This document shows positions 36,813-60,670 of a stretch of 64,000 nt of DNA, piece by piece. The stretch is from Megalobrama amblycephala. Lineage: Eukaryota > Chordata > Actinopteri > Cypriniformes > Xenocyprididae. The notes under the pieces are model-generated. The model had not been told where the DNA came from. It saw only the letters and a list, made by a program, of their open reading frames with translations, and ran no database searches. The first letter of the stretch is position 1, and each line of letters begins with the position of its first letter. The translations under genes were made by a program, and so were the position numbers. Location of the stretch: positions 7,187,882-7,251,881 of the forward strand of contig NC_063066.1 in assembly GCF_018812025.1 (NCBI RefSeq), read 5' to 3'.

Positions 36813-38810
36813 GATTAGAATTGGAGGAGTGTGAAGAGAAGAGACATTTTGTGTGAATTCACAATTAATTCTCTAAAGAGAATTAAATTCAATGGAGTGA
36901 TTGGCATCCAAATCAGCTTGTACCATTGACACTTACTAAAACACAGAAAGGATTAAGGAGCAATTCAAAGTCTTTGCAATCATTGTGTGGGCTTTCCCTG
37001 ATCATGCGAAACCGTGACAGTAGATACTGAACGCCGTGGAATCTCGGACTGCCCTTAGCCATACATGAGTATATGAGAGATATAAATATATATATATAAA
37101 TATATATATAAAAATATTTCACAGTTGAACGTCATCATGTTTAAAGAAACATATGTGAGATCTCTTAGAGTTGTGGTATTTCTTGAAGCCAGGGGTGAAT
37201 GCATCTTTTTTAACTTAAAGACAACTTTGTTATGTATAGCCCTTTTGTAATAGTGAGTAATCTGGTGTAAAGTAGTAATTTATAAGCAGGTTTTTGCTCA
37301 TCATAGTGAGTATTGATATATTTTATTCTTCTTATCTAATATGTGAAATGGAGGAAAAACCTCCAGGTCTTTTTATCTAGAATTTAGTTTCCTTTTATTC
37401 CACCCTCAGAAATCATGACATAACACGAAACGCTGATTTTACTTCCTTTGGTGCATGTGTGAAGTTTGGGGCAATTTCAGTGACATGATCAGTGATTGGT
37501 GTATGTTAAATACCTCAACCATTCAGTGGCCCTGTTGCTCTCTTTGCACCAACAAAACTGTTTTTTTATGTGCCAACCGCTCTAGTAAATCAGGCACTTA
37601 GAATCCCAGTCAGACTGTGCAGATGCGCAGAAAGAAATGTAATTCTTCCGCAGAGTCACAAGGCTTATCCAAAGATCAGATCCGCTCGCGCATCCCTCTA
37701 AAATCTAAGATCAAGCTAAGAAGAGGAAATCTCTCCAGTAGTGCCATTGTGTTGTCTCTAATAAAACAGAAGAACTTAGTGTAGTATGTCTGGTGGAGAT
37801 TTTCTAATCTCTCCCTCATTAGAGCTATGTAGACATCTACATTTAAATAAAATTATATATAAATATATAAATTGGTGCTGATTTTATAATTGTGCTTTTT
37901 TTCTTATTTTTAAAACTCCAACTTAGAGTTAAAAGGTTTTGAAATGTATAAGAACATGTCTAAACATGAAAGTGTGTAGCCATGCAGCAAGTCAAGTTTT
38001 GAGATGTTTTTATTTTGTTCCTTCTTTTTGTGTGTGTGTTTGTTTGTTTTTTTGGATTAAGAGGTTTTTTTTTTTTTTTTTTTTTTTTAAGGTTTCACCT
38101 TTTTCCTAATTGTAAATTAGTTTGGTTGCAATTCATGGACAGAACTATTTTATTCAGCTCCAAGTTTGTTTTTCCCAATATGAAATATTCAAAGTGTAAC
38201 ATAATAACATCCTATGAGATCCTAAATGTTACAGCATTGCATTCGGCAGCTCTACAAAGCTTAACTAATACATTAATACGTGAACTTATAATGCAGACAT
38301 GTGCATTTTGTCTGGGGTATACTTTTTAACCATTCCATGCCTTGGCCTTAAAACGTCCTTGTTTTAAAAAGGAAAAGAAGGTGGTTGTCAAACATAAATC
38401 TTCCATGTTGAAACTTTTATGTGAGGTACATTGGATTCCTTTCGTATCAGAAAAGGATCAGTGCATTTCTGAAATGGCATGAGTGTAATTATTTAAAAGA
38501 AGGTGTGCAGACAGATTTTGAATTTATGAAAGTAAATGCCCTTCGGCCTAAACTGTCTTCTGTTCCTCACCACTACATTCATTGAACTGCTGAATAGATT
38601 GTGTAAATATACATGCATTTAAACGTAAAGCTTAATTTTCTAGTGCTTTTTTCTGTTAACATTTAAGACATATTATTATCACTTTTCCCTGTTCAGAGAT
38701 ATAAACTCATACATAACCGTTTCCCTGTCCTCTGTTATCCACTGTAATGTTTCTGATTTGTATCTGTCTGGAGACAGTAAGTTTTTGAATAAAAGTAAAC
38801 AAATCTTTCT
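36813..38810 (+). other. stag2: stag2 3' UTR
   Basis: A long AT-rich 3' UTR follows the stop. AATAAA occurs at about 37760 (proximal candidate). A second lies at about 38788-38793, followed by a TG-rich downstream element (TGTGTTTGTGTGATTTGT), making the latter the best distal poly(A) site. A CTCF core match overlaps the preceding intron at 36603. No other gene is seen here. Confidence 0.6.
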
Positions 38811-38993
38811 CGTGTGTTTGTGTGATTTGTACAGTATTCATATGCTTTTATTTGGTCACTTACAAATGAGGAAAGTCACTGTTTGCAACAATACATTCTT
38901 TAATTCATTCTCTGTGCACTTTCATGTTAATAAAAAAGGCCAGTTCACATGTGCACACCCATGAATACTTACCACAGTTACTACAGCTGTTAA

Positions 38994-40441
38994 CCCATTT
39001 GTGCCCAAATTTTTCCGAATGGTTTCATGCATATAGTCCTGTTAATAGTGTCCTATGAGAACATGTTCTGCATGCATTTTCCCCAGGTTTTTTTTTTTCT
39101 TTTTCTTAAACGTATTTGAATGTGCAGCAACTATAGTTGCCGGTGGGCAAATATGTTGTATGCACCCCTTCAATGTAAAATTTGAATAGGAGGATACAAT
39201 TTATGCATCTAACTCAAAATAACTGCTTTCATCCGATCAATCAAAGTTGAAGAACATTTAATGCGAACACAAAAAAGCTGCATCTAGCTTATAATCTCTT
39301 GAATATGAAAACACAACAAACAACAAATCCGTTTGTTTTAAAGTGGTGATACATAGTGCAGCCATTAAGTGAAGCACTGTGAATCAAAATGTTAAATTAC
39401 GTTTTTCATTAGAAAAAAATTACTCCTATATGTGACCCTGGACCACAAACCTAGTCATAAGTCGCACAGGTATATTTGTAGCTATAGCCAACAATACATT
39501 GTATGGGTCAAAATTAAAGATTTTTTTTCTTTAATGCCAAAAATCATTAGGATATTAAGTAAAGATCTTGTTCCATGAAGATATTTTGTAAATCTTCTAC
39601 CGTAAATATATAAAAATTCTTTTTTGTGAGTGGATATACATTGTTAAGGACTTCATTTGGTCACCTTTAAAGCAATTTTCTCAATATTTTAAGCTTTTTT
39701 GCACCTTCAGATTCCAGATTTTCAAATAGTTGTATCTCGGCCAAATGTTCTATCCTAACAAACCATACGTCAATGGAAAGCTTATATATATTCACCTTTC
39801 AGATGATGCATAAATCTCAATTTCAAAAAAATTATGACTGGTTTTGTAGTCCAGGGTCACATAACAAACAAACAAAAAATATATATATTTAAAAATAAAT
39901 AAATTAACAAATAACAATATATAATATATAACAATATAAAATATTGTGAAAGCAAAAAAGCACTAAACAAGACCAATAACCTTGATTTATTAACCCATTA
40001 AACACAGTATACCCCATTTCCCCATGATATATGTACTTACAAGTCATTTATATAACTATAGTTGCCGCTTGTACTTTTGACTAAGTATACAGAAAACTAT
40101 AGATCTCTTGTAAGACTTGTTTTGTTTGGATGATTCTAGAGACCCTCATGATTATGTAGATATATATATATGTCAACAAAAAATTCTTAATATTAACATG
40201 AAAATTACTTTTCTTTGGGAGAGTTTGCCTTCGCTATGCTTCCTGGAAGTAGGGGTTGGAAGTTGACAGCCTCATGTCACAGGAAGGAAGTGAATACCTT
40301 TTTTATGTTCTTAAAATCCTTTATTTGGATGTTTTCTTGCATGTCATTGAGACATAAAACTTGGAAAACATCTAGAAAAAAAACTTACAAAAGGAAAATG
40401 ACAACCATGCACTGCGGCAACTGTAGTTGGGCTTAAATGGG
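38994..40441. mobile_element. piggyBac-like TTAA element filling the stag2-hmmr gap
   Basis: The ends CCCATTTGTGCCC and GGGCTTAAATGGG are flanked by TTAA (38990-38993 and 40442-40445). Length is 1448 bp. Internal copies of a GCAACTATAGTTGC-type palindrome occur at about 39127, 40064 and 40416. A separate MITE (39431-39861) is nested inside. No transposase ORF was recognised; the 73-codon frame at 40215-40436 has no domain I know. It is the only substantial feature between stag2 and hmmr. Confidence 0.75.
39431..39861. mobile_element. TGTGACCCTGGACCACAAA-type MITE
   Basis: The ends TGTGACCCTGGACCACAAAC and GTTTTGTAGTCCAGGGTCACA are inverted repeats about 430 bp apart. I recall this terminal sequence as a common cyprinid DNA MITE. 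It is nested in the TTAA element 38994-40441. Confidence 0.8.
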
Positions 40442-40594
40442 TTAATGCAATAAAAACACAGATATGATGAGCCCAGTAAACTCATTGTAGGTCAATGATA
40501 TTTCAGCTGTATTCAAGCATCTCTGACTCCACAGTCATGCAGTTTGAATTTCTGGAGAACGCTGCGTTACCAGATGTGACGTTAAGCTTCATGT

Positions 40595-40740
40595 CATTAC
40601 TGATTGGCTTACATTTCTGTCCGTCACATATCCTTCAATTTCATTGGCTAATGTCGTTTCGTCAGATCTACTGGGCGGGGTTACCATTTCAAAATTTCAG
40701 CGGGTGTAAACGAATTGTTGTTGACGCTCGGTCGTATTGA
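40595..40740 (+). promoter_or_regulatory. hmmr: hmmr core promoter with CCAAT boxes and CHR
   Basis: Two inverted CCAAT boxes (ATTGG at 40603 and 40643), a GC box GGGCGGGG at 40673-40680 and a CHR-type TTCAAA (TTTGAA on the other strand) at 40688-40693 lie 130-220 bp upstream of the hmmr start codon. NF-Y sites plus a CHR are the usual layout of G2/M genes controlled by DREAM/MuvB, which suits hmmr. No TATA box is evident. Confidence 0.5.
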
Positions 40741-40825
40741 AGTTTTTATCACTGAAGTTTAACCAATTTAACAATTTAAGTAAGTTTTTCAACAGTCTTT
40801 GGTCTTTCGACCACTCTTATCGGTC

Positions 40826-53084
<12,259 letters not shown>

Positions 53085-53645
53085 ACTTATCACTTAATGG
53101 ACTTTTGTGGAATATCCCTGGTGAACATGAACACTGACAGAAGATGGGTTCTGAAGAGGCACAGTCAGGATGTTCTAGTTTTGAACTATGACAATGTCGA
53201 TCTTATTTATGTACGTTTTATTTTTGTTTGTGTGTGAATTTTAATACAGTGGTATTAACATTGTTATTGTCACTCAGTATCTATATATAATTGACAACCC
53301 CCTTTTTAAAGATGTTGGTCTTGATGAATTTGACTACAATGGTGAAAATATGCTTTATATGGGCTTGGAATCACTTAGGATTTTCTGTTATCTGATTTTG
53401 TTCAGCACTGGGTGTGCTTTTATCTTAAACTCTCTTTAAAAAGTTCAAAGTTAGCCCACTCTTTGTTTCAAGTATCCAACAAGCCCCTTATGTTCAGTTT
53501 AATTTGTTCCTTTTTTGAATGATAGTTTAGTTATTGCAATATTTGCTGCCACTAAGCTTAATGTCTTAATGTCTTTAAATTGTTTTTATTTTAAAAAAGT
53601 AGAAAGTGTCTTTTTGAAATAAAATACTTTCTTTTCAATCTCTTT
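53085..53645 (+). other. hmmr: hmmr 3' UTR
   Basis: AT-rich sequence follows the hmmr stop codon. AATAAA is at 53618-53623 followed by TC-rich sequence, so the mRNA probably ends near 53640. That is about 270 bp from the predicted 3' end of the convergent insulin gene. Confidence 0.6.
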
Positions 53646-53767
53646 GCTTTGCCATTGTGATTTTTTTTTTTTTTTTTATGCCATCGTTTTAAAACTAGAA
53701 CCCAAAGACGTTTTATTACTTGATCATGCATTTCTCATCAGTTTGAGAGCGTAAAATCATGGATGTT

Positions 53768-53781
53768 CCAGCAGAGGGCGC
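53768..53781 (+). promoter_or_regulatory. CTCF core motif match between convergent genes
   Basis: CCAGCAGAGGGCGC fits CCASYAGRKGGCRS fully. It sits between the predicted poly(A) sites of hmmr (plus strand) and the insulin gene (minus strand). Confidence 0.5.
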
Positions 53782-53911
53782 TAGAACACAAGGAAAACCA
53801 AAACATGTTTCTGTCATTTAATGCTGCTTGTGAAGGAACCTTCATTTCTTCAACAAGCTTCCATATAAAAGGACAAGCAATCAAGCATGTTGTACTTGCA
53901 TATAATGTTCA

Positions 53912-53917
53912 TTTATT
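53912..53917 (-). terminator. insb: Insulin gene poly(A) signal
   Basis: AATAAA on the minus strand, 35 nt after the stop codon. This predicts a very short 3' UTR. Confidence 0.65.
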
Positions 53918-53952
53918 AACCTCTTTAACCTTCACATGGCATTTATGCTTGT

Positions 53953-55591
53953 TCAGCTGCAGTAGTCTTCCAGGTGGTAGATAGTGCAGGGCCTGTGGCA
54001 GCACCGCTCCACAATTCCTCTCTTCATCTTCATCACCTTCTCTTTTAATGGATCGTCCTCTGCTACCTCATAATCTGCTAAATTTGAGAGGAAGACTGGG
54101 GGAGGAAGTGGATGCTATTAATTCTTGAACTAAATCTTTCATTAAAGAGGACCTATTATGCTTTTTTTTAAGTGTAATGTTGCTATTTCAGCATTAAAAA
54201 TGTCTAAAAAGTAAAGCACAAAATCCACTCCAAAGGGAGATATTCTCTGTATTAGTAAGCACTGTTTCTGAACTCCCTTGATTGAACTGAGTTTTCTTCA
54301 GGGAGCGTACATGTCACAATATCCCTCATTTAAAGCACCCCTGTGGTGAAAATCAAGTTTTTAATGTTGTTTATGTGTCTAAGTGGTGGTTTAATATGCT
54401 TTAAGACAAACCATGTGCAAAATCATAAGTCAACACCATTGCTGAGTATTTTCAGTTTAAAACTGCAGTGATCTAAAGACAGTTTAAAAAAAATCACTGG
54501 TGTTTGTGACATCACAAACTACTTTGTAACCAATCATGTCAACGTCCTGGCGGGCTTTAGCACATCATTAACCATGATCGCTCTGAAGCAGGAGAATCTC
54601 AAGAAGCCAGCTTATCCAGGCATACTTTTCTGTTAATCGGGTAGATTTAACAATAATTATGTAAATTACGATGTTATGATGCACTATATGCCTTTCTCCA
54701 CTGACGTTCTGAGTTCAAAGCGTTTCTAAGGATACTGATTTTTAGAAGGCAGACTTAGCAGCTGTTTGATCATGTAGTCAAACAAAAGGCTAATCATATT
54801 AATTACCATGATGTGTCCGATCTTGTAAAAAGCGATACCGTTGTGCAGTAAGTTGACCGAGTGGATCTCGTGCAAGTTAGTAAAGGCGGGGCTAATCAGC
54901 ATATTCATAGATCTGCGCATAATAAATAAAACAAGGGTGAAGATTTTTTAAGCTATTGTAAGGCATATTGTTTACAAAATTTTAAGGCAGGAAAAATGTT
55001 TAAAAATGTCATTTTGGTGATCAAAGATAAGCTTTAAGTGATAAAATTATTGACTACAGGGGGACTTTAAATAATTCCCGCCTCATATAGGCAATAAGGG
55101 GCGAGGCCTGTATCGTAAGTGGCGTCGCATTTCGGAAACACGATCGAAGCGGGTCACAAAACACAAAGATCCTGTTGACCAATCAGAGCACATTACGCTT
55201 ATTGAAAGAAGGGGCTTATTAGTGACCAGAACTAAACAGAAAGTTATTGACACAGGGAAGAGGGGTGCTGTATAACAATATAAAATATGCACAAACAAAA
55301 AAAAAAAACATGAAAACTTATTCTAGTAGACCCCAAAAACTAAACCATAATAGGTCCTCTTTAAAATTAGTTTCATATTGTAGCATTTGTGCATTACAGA
55401 GAGTCCTCCTCACCCAGCAAGGTATCCAGATCCCTCCTGCTTCTGTTAGAGTAAAAGAATCCTTTGGGCCCACACACAAGGTAAAGCGCGTCCACCAGGT
55501 TGGAGCCACACAGATGCTGTGATGGAGTAGAGAGTGATCCAGGCAGGGAGGCCAACAGCAGGATTATCGCTGCTGTCTGTAGCAGCACCAT
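53953..55591 (-). CDS. insb: Preproinsulin (teleost insulin b-like), 2 coding exons, 106 aa
   Basis: Coding exons on the minus strand: 55591-55414 and 54095-53953; 321 nt. The secreted glucose-regulating hormone has signal peptide 1-21, B chain 22-51 ([20 protein letters not shown] then [10 protein letters not shown]), RR at 52-53, C-peptide 54-83, KR at 84-85 and A chain 86-106 ([20 protein letters not shown] plus Ser). All six cysteines are in place. The C-peptide is split by a phase-1 intron, the conserved insulin intron position. Departures from the usual hormone: Asn instead of His at B10, Arg instead of Gln at A5, Ser instead of Asn at A21. The intron carries a TTAA element. The gene converges on hmmr. 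The assignment to the b paralogue rests on divergence and is less certain than the family. Confidence 0.95.
54146..55360. mobile_element. TTAA-flanked 1.2-kb element in insulin intron
   Basis: AGAGGACCTATTATG at the left and its exact reverse complement CATAATAGGTCCTCT at the right are flanked by TTAA (54142-54145, 55361-55364). No transposase was recognised. It occupies most of the 1318-bp intron that separates the two coding exons of the insulin gene. Confidence 0.85.
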
Positions 55592-55619
55592 GATAGGCAG
55601 AAGCTGTAGACATGTACTG

Positions 55620-55830
55620 CCTGGAATGACTGTATAAATGAGGAGCGCATTTTTAAAAAAAGGCCTGTGTTATGTAGTTTTATTTTAATAGTTAACACAT
55701 AAAGACTTCAAAATCCAGAAACTTGAATAAAAGTAGGCTATGTTTGGTTCCCTACTTACCTTTCCTGAGTGAGCACAGTCAATCAAGAGTGGCCAGGATT
55801 GGGATGGAAATGTGCTGCTTATATAGCTTC
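55620..55830 (-). promoter_or_regulatory. insb: Insulin gene promoter, TATA box and non-coding exon 1
   Basis: On the minus strand a TATATAAG box lies at 55825-55818. A non-coding first exon would start about 30 bp downstream, near 55790, and end at 55760 with AAAG|GTAAGT. The next acceptor, CATTCCAG, ends at 55621, giving 29 nt of 5' UTR before the ATG at 55591-55589. TAAT-containing motifs upstream (about 55885 and 55951-55964) are candidates for Pdx1-type A boxes. Confidence 0.6.
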
Positions 55831-56502
55831 CCATTGCCAGGCCCTCGCTCTTGATGGCATCAGCGGAAAAACAAAAGTTCCCATGTAATGACATGACTCC
55901 TTATGCATGTCACCTTGCTAAGAAGTATTAGGAACATATCAGATAACTGTAATGGGCTTTATTACGTTCAGATTAAAATGTACAGGTCAGGAGTGTATTT
56001 CAGTTAAGTATGCTACCACTTCTTAGTTTCTCTTGCTGAATTGTTAACTACATTTAACTAACAGGATGCAGGTCCTTGTGGACAAATGAGAGCAGGAAGT
56101 AGTTTTCAGAAGTGTTAAATATAAAAGTGTGAATTTTAAAAGCATGTGGAGTCAGAGTCCGGAGGTGTCTGAAGTGGCACAAGACCCACTGAAAAAAAAA
56201 AAACTCCTGAGGAAGAGTGTGAAGTTTCAGTTGAATAGCATCAGCATATTCACCTTTTGTTTCTTCAAGTGTTAACACCAAGGGACACAGATCTAATGGG
56301 ACCCCCTGAGGTAATACAATGATGTCTTTCACTTCTCCCTTCAACTGTGTTATGAGGCCGTTATCAGGGTGGTGAATAGAGCTTTAATCAGACTTTTAAT
56401 GAATTGCCATATTAACACCGGGAAAGCAAGTCACCTTGAAAAGGAATATTCTCACTTTTCTTCAAATGTCTGCAAATGAAAGCCAATTGCTCTCTTTTGT
56501 AT

Positions 56503-56568
56503 TTTATTATATTATATTATATTATATTATATTATATTATATTATATTATATTATATTATATTATATT
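56503..56568. repeat. (ATATT)n pentanucleotide microsatellite
   Basis: About 13 tandem TTATA/ATATT units downstream of the insulin gene's promoter side. Confidence 0.95.
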
Positions 56569-57169
56569 TATTATACTTTTCTAATAATTATTTTTATACT
56601 ATGGTGAGTAATACAAAAGAAATATTCTAAAACCCCAAATGAAAGGCATCTACTTTTCTAAATAAATATTAATATATGAATATTTATATTTAATATATTA
56701 TTATTATGATCAATAACAAATATATTTAATAATCATAATATGAAAAATAATATGTAAACATAAATAACAATAATTTATAATATAAATAAATATAATATAA
56801 AATAATAATAATACATAAATTATTTTGTTGTTTAATATTATAAAATATATGCTGCAAATGAAAGACAACAGCTGCCCAAAATAAACACTAATTTTATTGT
56901 CTAGAATTTTATTATTAAATAATAATGTCAAAGTAATAAATAATAAATAAAACAATTATATAATATATAGATATTAAAAATTCATATAATGTTTAATAAT
57001 AATAATAAAGACATAAATAAATAATTTTATGTAATGACCAATATTATAAAAATATACTGCAAATGAATGTTCCAAATGTATTATTATTATTATTTATAAT
57101 ATAATAATACATATTTTTATTATTAAAATCATTTTATGCTATGCTGATAACCTGTATGAAGGACAATAT

Positions 57170-57170
<1 letters not shown>

Positions 57171-57249
<79 letters not shown>
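57171..57249. repeat. Compound (CT)n(AT)n(AC)n microsatellite
   Basis: Runs of CT, then AT, then AC dinucleotides are directly adjacent. Confidence 0.95.
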
Positions 57250-57252
<3 letters not shown>

Positions 57253-59651
57253 TTAACATTCTTTTTCCAATTACCTCATCAGACCATTTTATTGAATCAT
57301 TCTGACTATTTCAACTCGAGCATAGAAAATACTGTTCAAATTGGTAGAATGTTATGATAGCCTGAATCCTGTCCTTGTCTCTCAGTCTAAATATGCTCTC
57401 ACTAAACCTGGTATCTATAACAAGTGCATTTTATTTAAAGCTGTCTTGCATCTTACGCACTGACAGGAGGAAAGCCAAAGTCCGATACTGTTTTATAGAA
57501 AGAACGTTAGGGCTGTCCGGTCTGACTGCGGCTTGTTCTATGTCTGGATAGCGAGTCTGTCAGCCTGAAGCAATGACAGGGTCCCCTGGCGTCTGCGCTC
57601 CCTGTCCAAGCAGTGACAGTCCGTAATTCAGCACTAACCTCTGCCGTGACCTACCCCTCGCCCTGCCATTCCACTCCCACTCTGAAACATGCAAGACTGG
57701 CGTTTGCACTTTCTCTGTCCTTTTTTGCATGCTTTACGGTGGAATACTAAATTCAAGGAGGTGAGAGATCTACTGTGAAGCTGAAATCCACACCAAAATA
57801 GCCCATCACAAATTGAGTGTTTTTTTTTTTTTTTTCCCAGGCCGCACACACATACTGTCCTGCTGATATCGGGAGATGATGAATGTTGCCACAGAATGAT
57901 GGAGCTGAGTGAGAAGATGAGTTGACAGTTGAGAAAATGACTAAATGTCTCAGATATGACAAATCCCCAAAGAATAAAACAACAAGCCCAGGGTACGTCT
58001 CTCTTTATCTCTTTGTAAAGAAAGAGGCATTTCTGAAGTGCTAGGTAATTGCCCTTTTAGTCCTCAGCTGCAAGGGAGAAAAATGGAATATGAACTGTTG
58101 GAATTGAGTTTTGTCTCATTTTCTTACTGCTGTGTCATCTTCAATGTGATCGATGCTGGTGTTAGTGGGCATATTTTCTCCCTGGAGATTGCTTTCAACA
58201 TTCCTTCTATGAGCTATTCAACTATGATTCTTTTCTGCCATTAAGGAATATTTTCAGGAGCATTCTCTGCCAAACATACCCAGCAGTGAGGTTTATTCTG
58301 AGCATGATAACCTATTTGCAGTCTTTTCACCACTGGCCCTCTATGAACCCTTACCAGGAGATGTGTTTTGCAGTGTGAAAGTCTATGCGGGTCAGAATTG
58401 AAAAGTTTTGTCAGGCCTCTGCAGAATGAAGATGTGCTGGAGTCTGCACGGTGAGATATGCAGTGTATCGATCAACCTGTGCTGGAAAGATGGGGTAATT
58501 TTCTGGGCTCAGTGTTGTGGAGTGGGGCAGAGAGCAGGATTTTGGTATTATTGCAGTGTAAATGGAGAGTAGAATGAGAGGGGTGTGTTGCATTTGGCAA
58601 TGCAGGGAAGCAGACTGTAAAAAGACCGCAGAGGTTAATCGTCTACTCCGCATCCACCGCGCGGGTTAATCGATACACGTGCGTCGGCCTCCGGGGGTCT
58701 GATGTATGCCATCTCAGAGATTAAACCCGCTCAAAAACTGCACATTAACAGTTTAAGAGGCCAGCAAGTTCATACACACATGCTAAAAAGAGTGCACGCT
58801 GGGCTGTCAATAAATAAATTACATAAAATATATTTATTGACATAAACTTTATACATATGTTGCATTCAGCCTTTTTGTAAGTCTGTTGTCTATGTAATTT
58901 ATGCTTACACTGTTCATTTTTGCACATTTGTATGTTGTTTCCAAGTACTTTACGCTGTATCCTGTATATGTGACAATAAAAAACCCCAACTTTGACTTGT
59001 TCACTTTGACTAAATAAATAAAATATATGTTTTGTTATTTTAGTTAATGATTCATGCATGGCAGAAACCTGACTTGTCCGTTTTCCTACATGCAGTTTGA
59101 CTTGATCAAAATGTAACTATAAGATAAGATGTTTTTTTTTTTTTAAATCATTATTAAATTTAACATGCCTCGGAGAACATAAGTACAAATAAAACAGGTT
59201 TTCTCAATCAGCTCCCTTGTTCAGTAGTCAGGGCCCTGATCAGGGAGTCAGCCATTTTAAGGGCTGTCTCAATCGCAAAAATCCTAGTGCACTGAAAGGT
59301 TCTCTCATCTCATCAAAGGTCTCATAATGCACTGGGAAAACCAGGGAGCATCGATGCTCACTATGAGTGCGTTCCACTTCACTTTTAGACATACACTCAC
59401 AAACTTCCCTAAGCACTTCCCCTCAGGGGAATCCCTGCCACCATTTTGAAGTGAGCTCCCCTTTGTCAAGGTACAACACAGTGGCTCAGTGTAGCACTAT
59501 TTCCTCGCAGCAGGAAGATCACCGGTTTAAGTCCCGGATGAGCCAAAGGATTTTTTGTGTGGAGATGGTGGCCATCCGTCCAGGGTGTTTGTGGCCTGAC
59601 TGTGGCCTGAGATGCTGGGAATGCATCCAGCATTCATGCGACCCTTTAGAG

Positions 59652-60670
59652 CAGCGGTTCCCAAACTGGGGTGCGCAGACTGACCACCGGGGGTGCGCGA
59701 GAGAATGTTTGTAATGGCGGAAAAATGGTCTCTTTGTTATTTTTACATATTTAACTTATTACAAGCTGTAAATTACTCATGTTTTTAAATTTTAAATTAC
59801 ACATATATTTGCATTTCACTACATGAAACATTTATTTTTACTAGACTATTTTTTACTATCTTACTACATTCATCAAAATGGACACCTGGCACTTTAAATC
59901 ATGGGACAGTGAGCCATCTACATCGGCATCATCTATATGGAGAAACCTGATAGAACAGACTCAGAGGATAATGAACGGGGTGAAGAGGCGGGAACAGAGA
60001 AACGTAACAGAGATGTACCTGTCAAGAGAAATAGGCCTACATTAGAGAGTAAGAAAAAGTCAAGTAAGAAACGCAAATACTGTGACAGTTACATTGGTTT
60101 CATGTTTACATGGATTGGTGATGCAGAAAGTCCGAACTCGCAATGTGTAGTCTGTGGAGAAGTTTTAGCTAATAGCAGTCTCAAGGGAACATTATAAAAC
60201 CCTTAACGTGAAAAATGCTTAACGTGGCTTAATGTACTAAGACAGTGATTTTAACCGACCAAACTCACTAAATGTCATACTAATAAAGTATACTATGTGC
60301 AAAAAATTAAACACATTAAGATCATATTGTGGGTCCATCTGATTATTTGCACAGAAATTTTGTCAGCTTTATTTGAATTTGTTTTGTTCATACAACTAAA
60401 TCGTTATTTGTACAAATTACTCAATATAGTTGCGTGGAACCACTTGACACTTCTTTTTTAAGTAAATCCAACAATTCATTTTTTTGAGTGAAGCAGTATT
60501 TTTTTTTATTTATAACTGAAATGTTGATGTTTTCTAATACAGTGAATATTTGTATTTAGTTATTGCTATTAAAAATCTGATGTTTAACTGAAGTAAGATG
60601 TTGGGGGTGCTTGACAGGTTTCAAACACTATAGAAAGGGGTGCGTGTTGCAAAAAGTTTGGGAACCACTG
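59652..60670 (+). mobile_element. Non-autonomous hAT element, 1019 bp
   Basis: The ends CAGCGGTTCCCAAAC and GTTTGGGAACCACTG are inverted repeats with one mismatch. The flanks are an exact 8-bp duplication CTTTAGAG (59644-59651 and 60671-60678), the hAT hallmark. It contains a truncated transposase ORF (59937-60197). Confidence 0.9.
59937..60197 (+). pseudogene. hAT transposase N-terminus (BED-finger type), truncated
   Basis: The 86-aa frame is Lys/Arg/Glu-rich, then has KKRKYCDSYIGFMFTWIGD followed by SPNSQCVVCGEVLANSSL. This is the first half of the zinc-finger region found at the start of ZBED5/SCAND3-type hAT transposases. It stops at TAA before the His pair of the finger, and no dimerisation or catalytic region follows. 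A DNA-binding-only remnant; an earlier upstream ATG could extend it slightly. Confidence 0.7.

Larger units (their letters stand above)
55970..59470. other. Intergenic sequence beyond insulin, no gene recognised
   Basis: The stretch 56490-57140 is extremely AT-rich and low complexity. The stretch 57440-58700 is more balanced and looks unique, without a convincing ORF or splice structure. At about 58940-58985 a TGACAATAAAAAACCCC tail resembles the 3' end of a LINE. The short ORFs have no recognisable domain. Confidence 0.5.

Noticed and set aside
59478..59560. tRNA gene
   Set aside because: A- and B-box-like motifs are those of a SINE head; the B box is mutated and no anticodon arm or acceptor pairing is evident.
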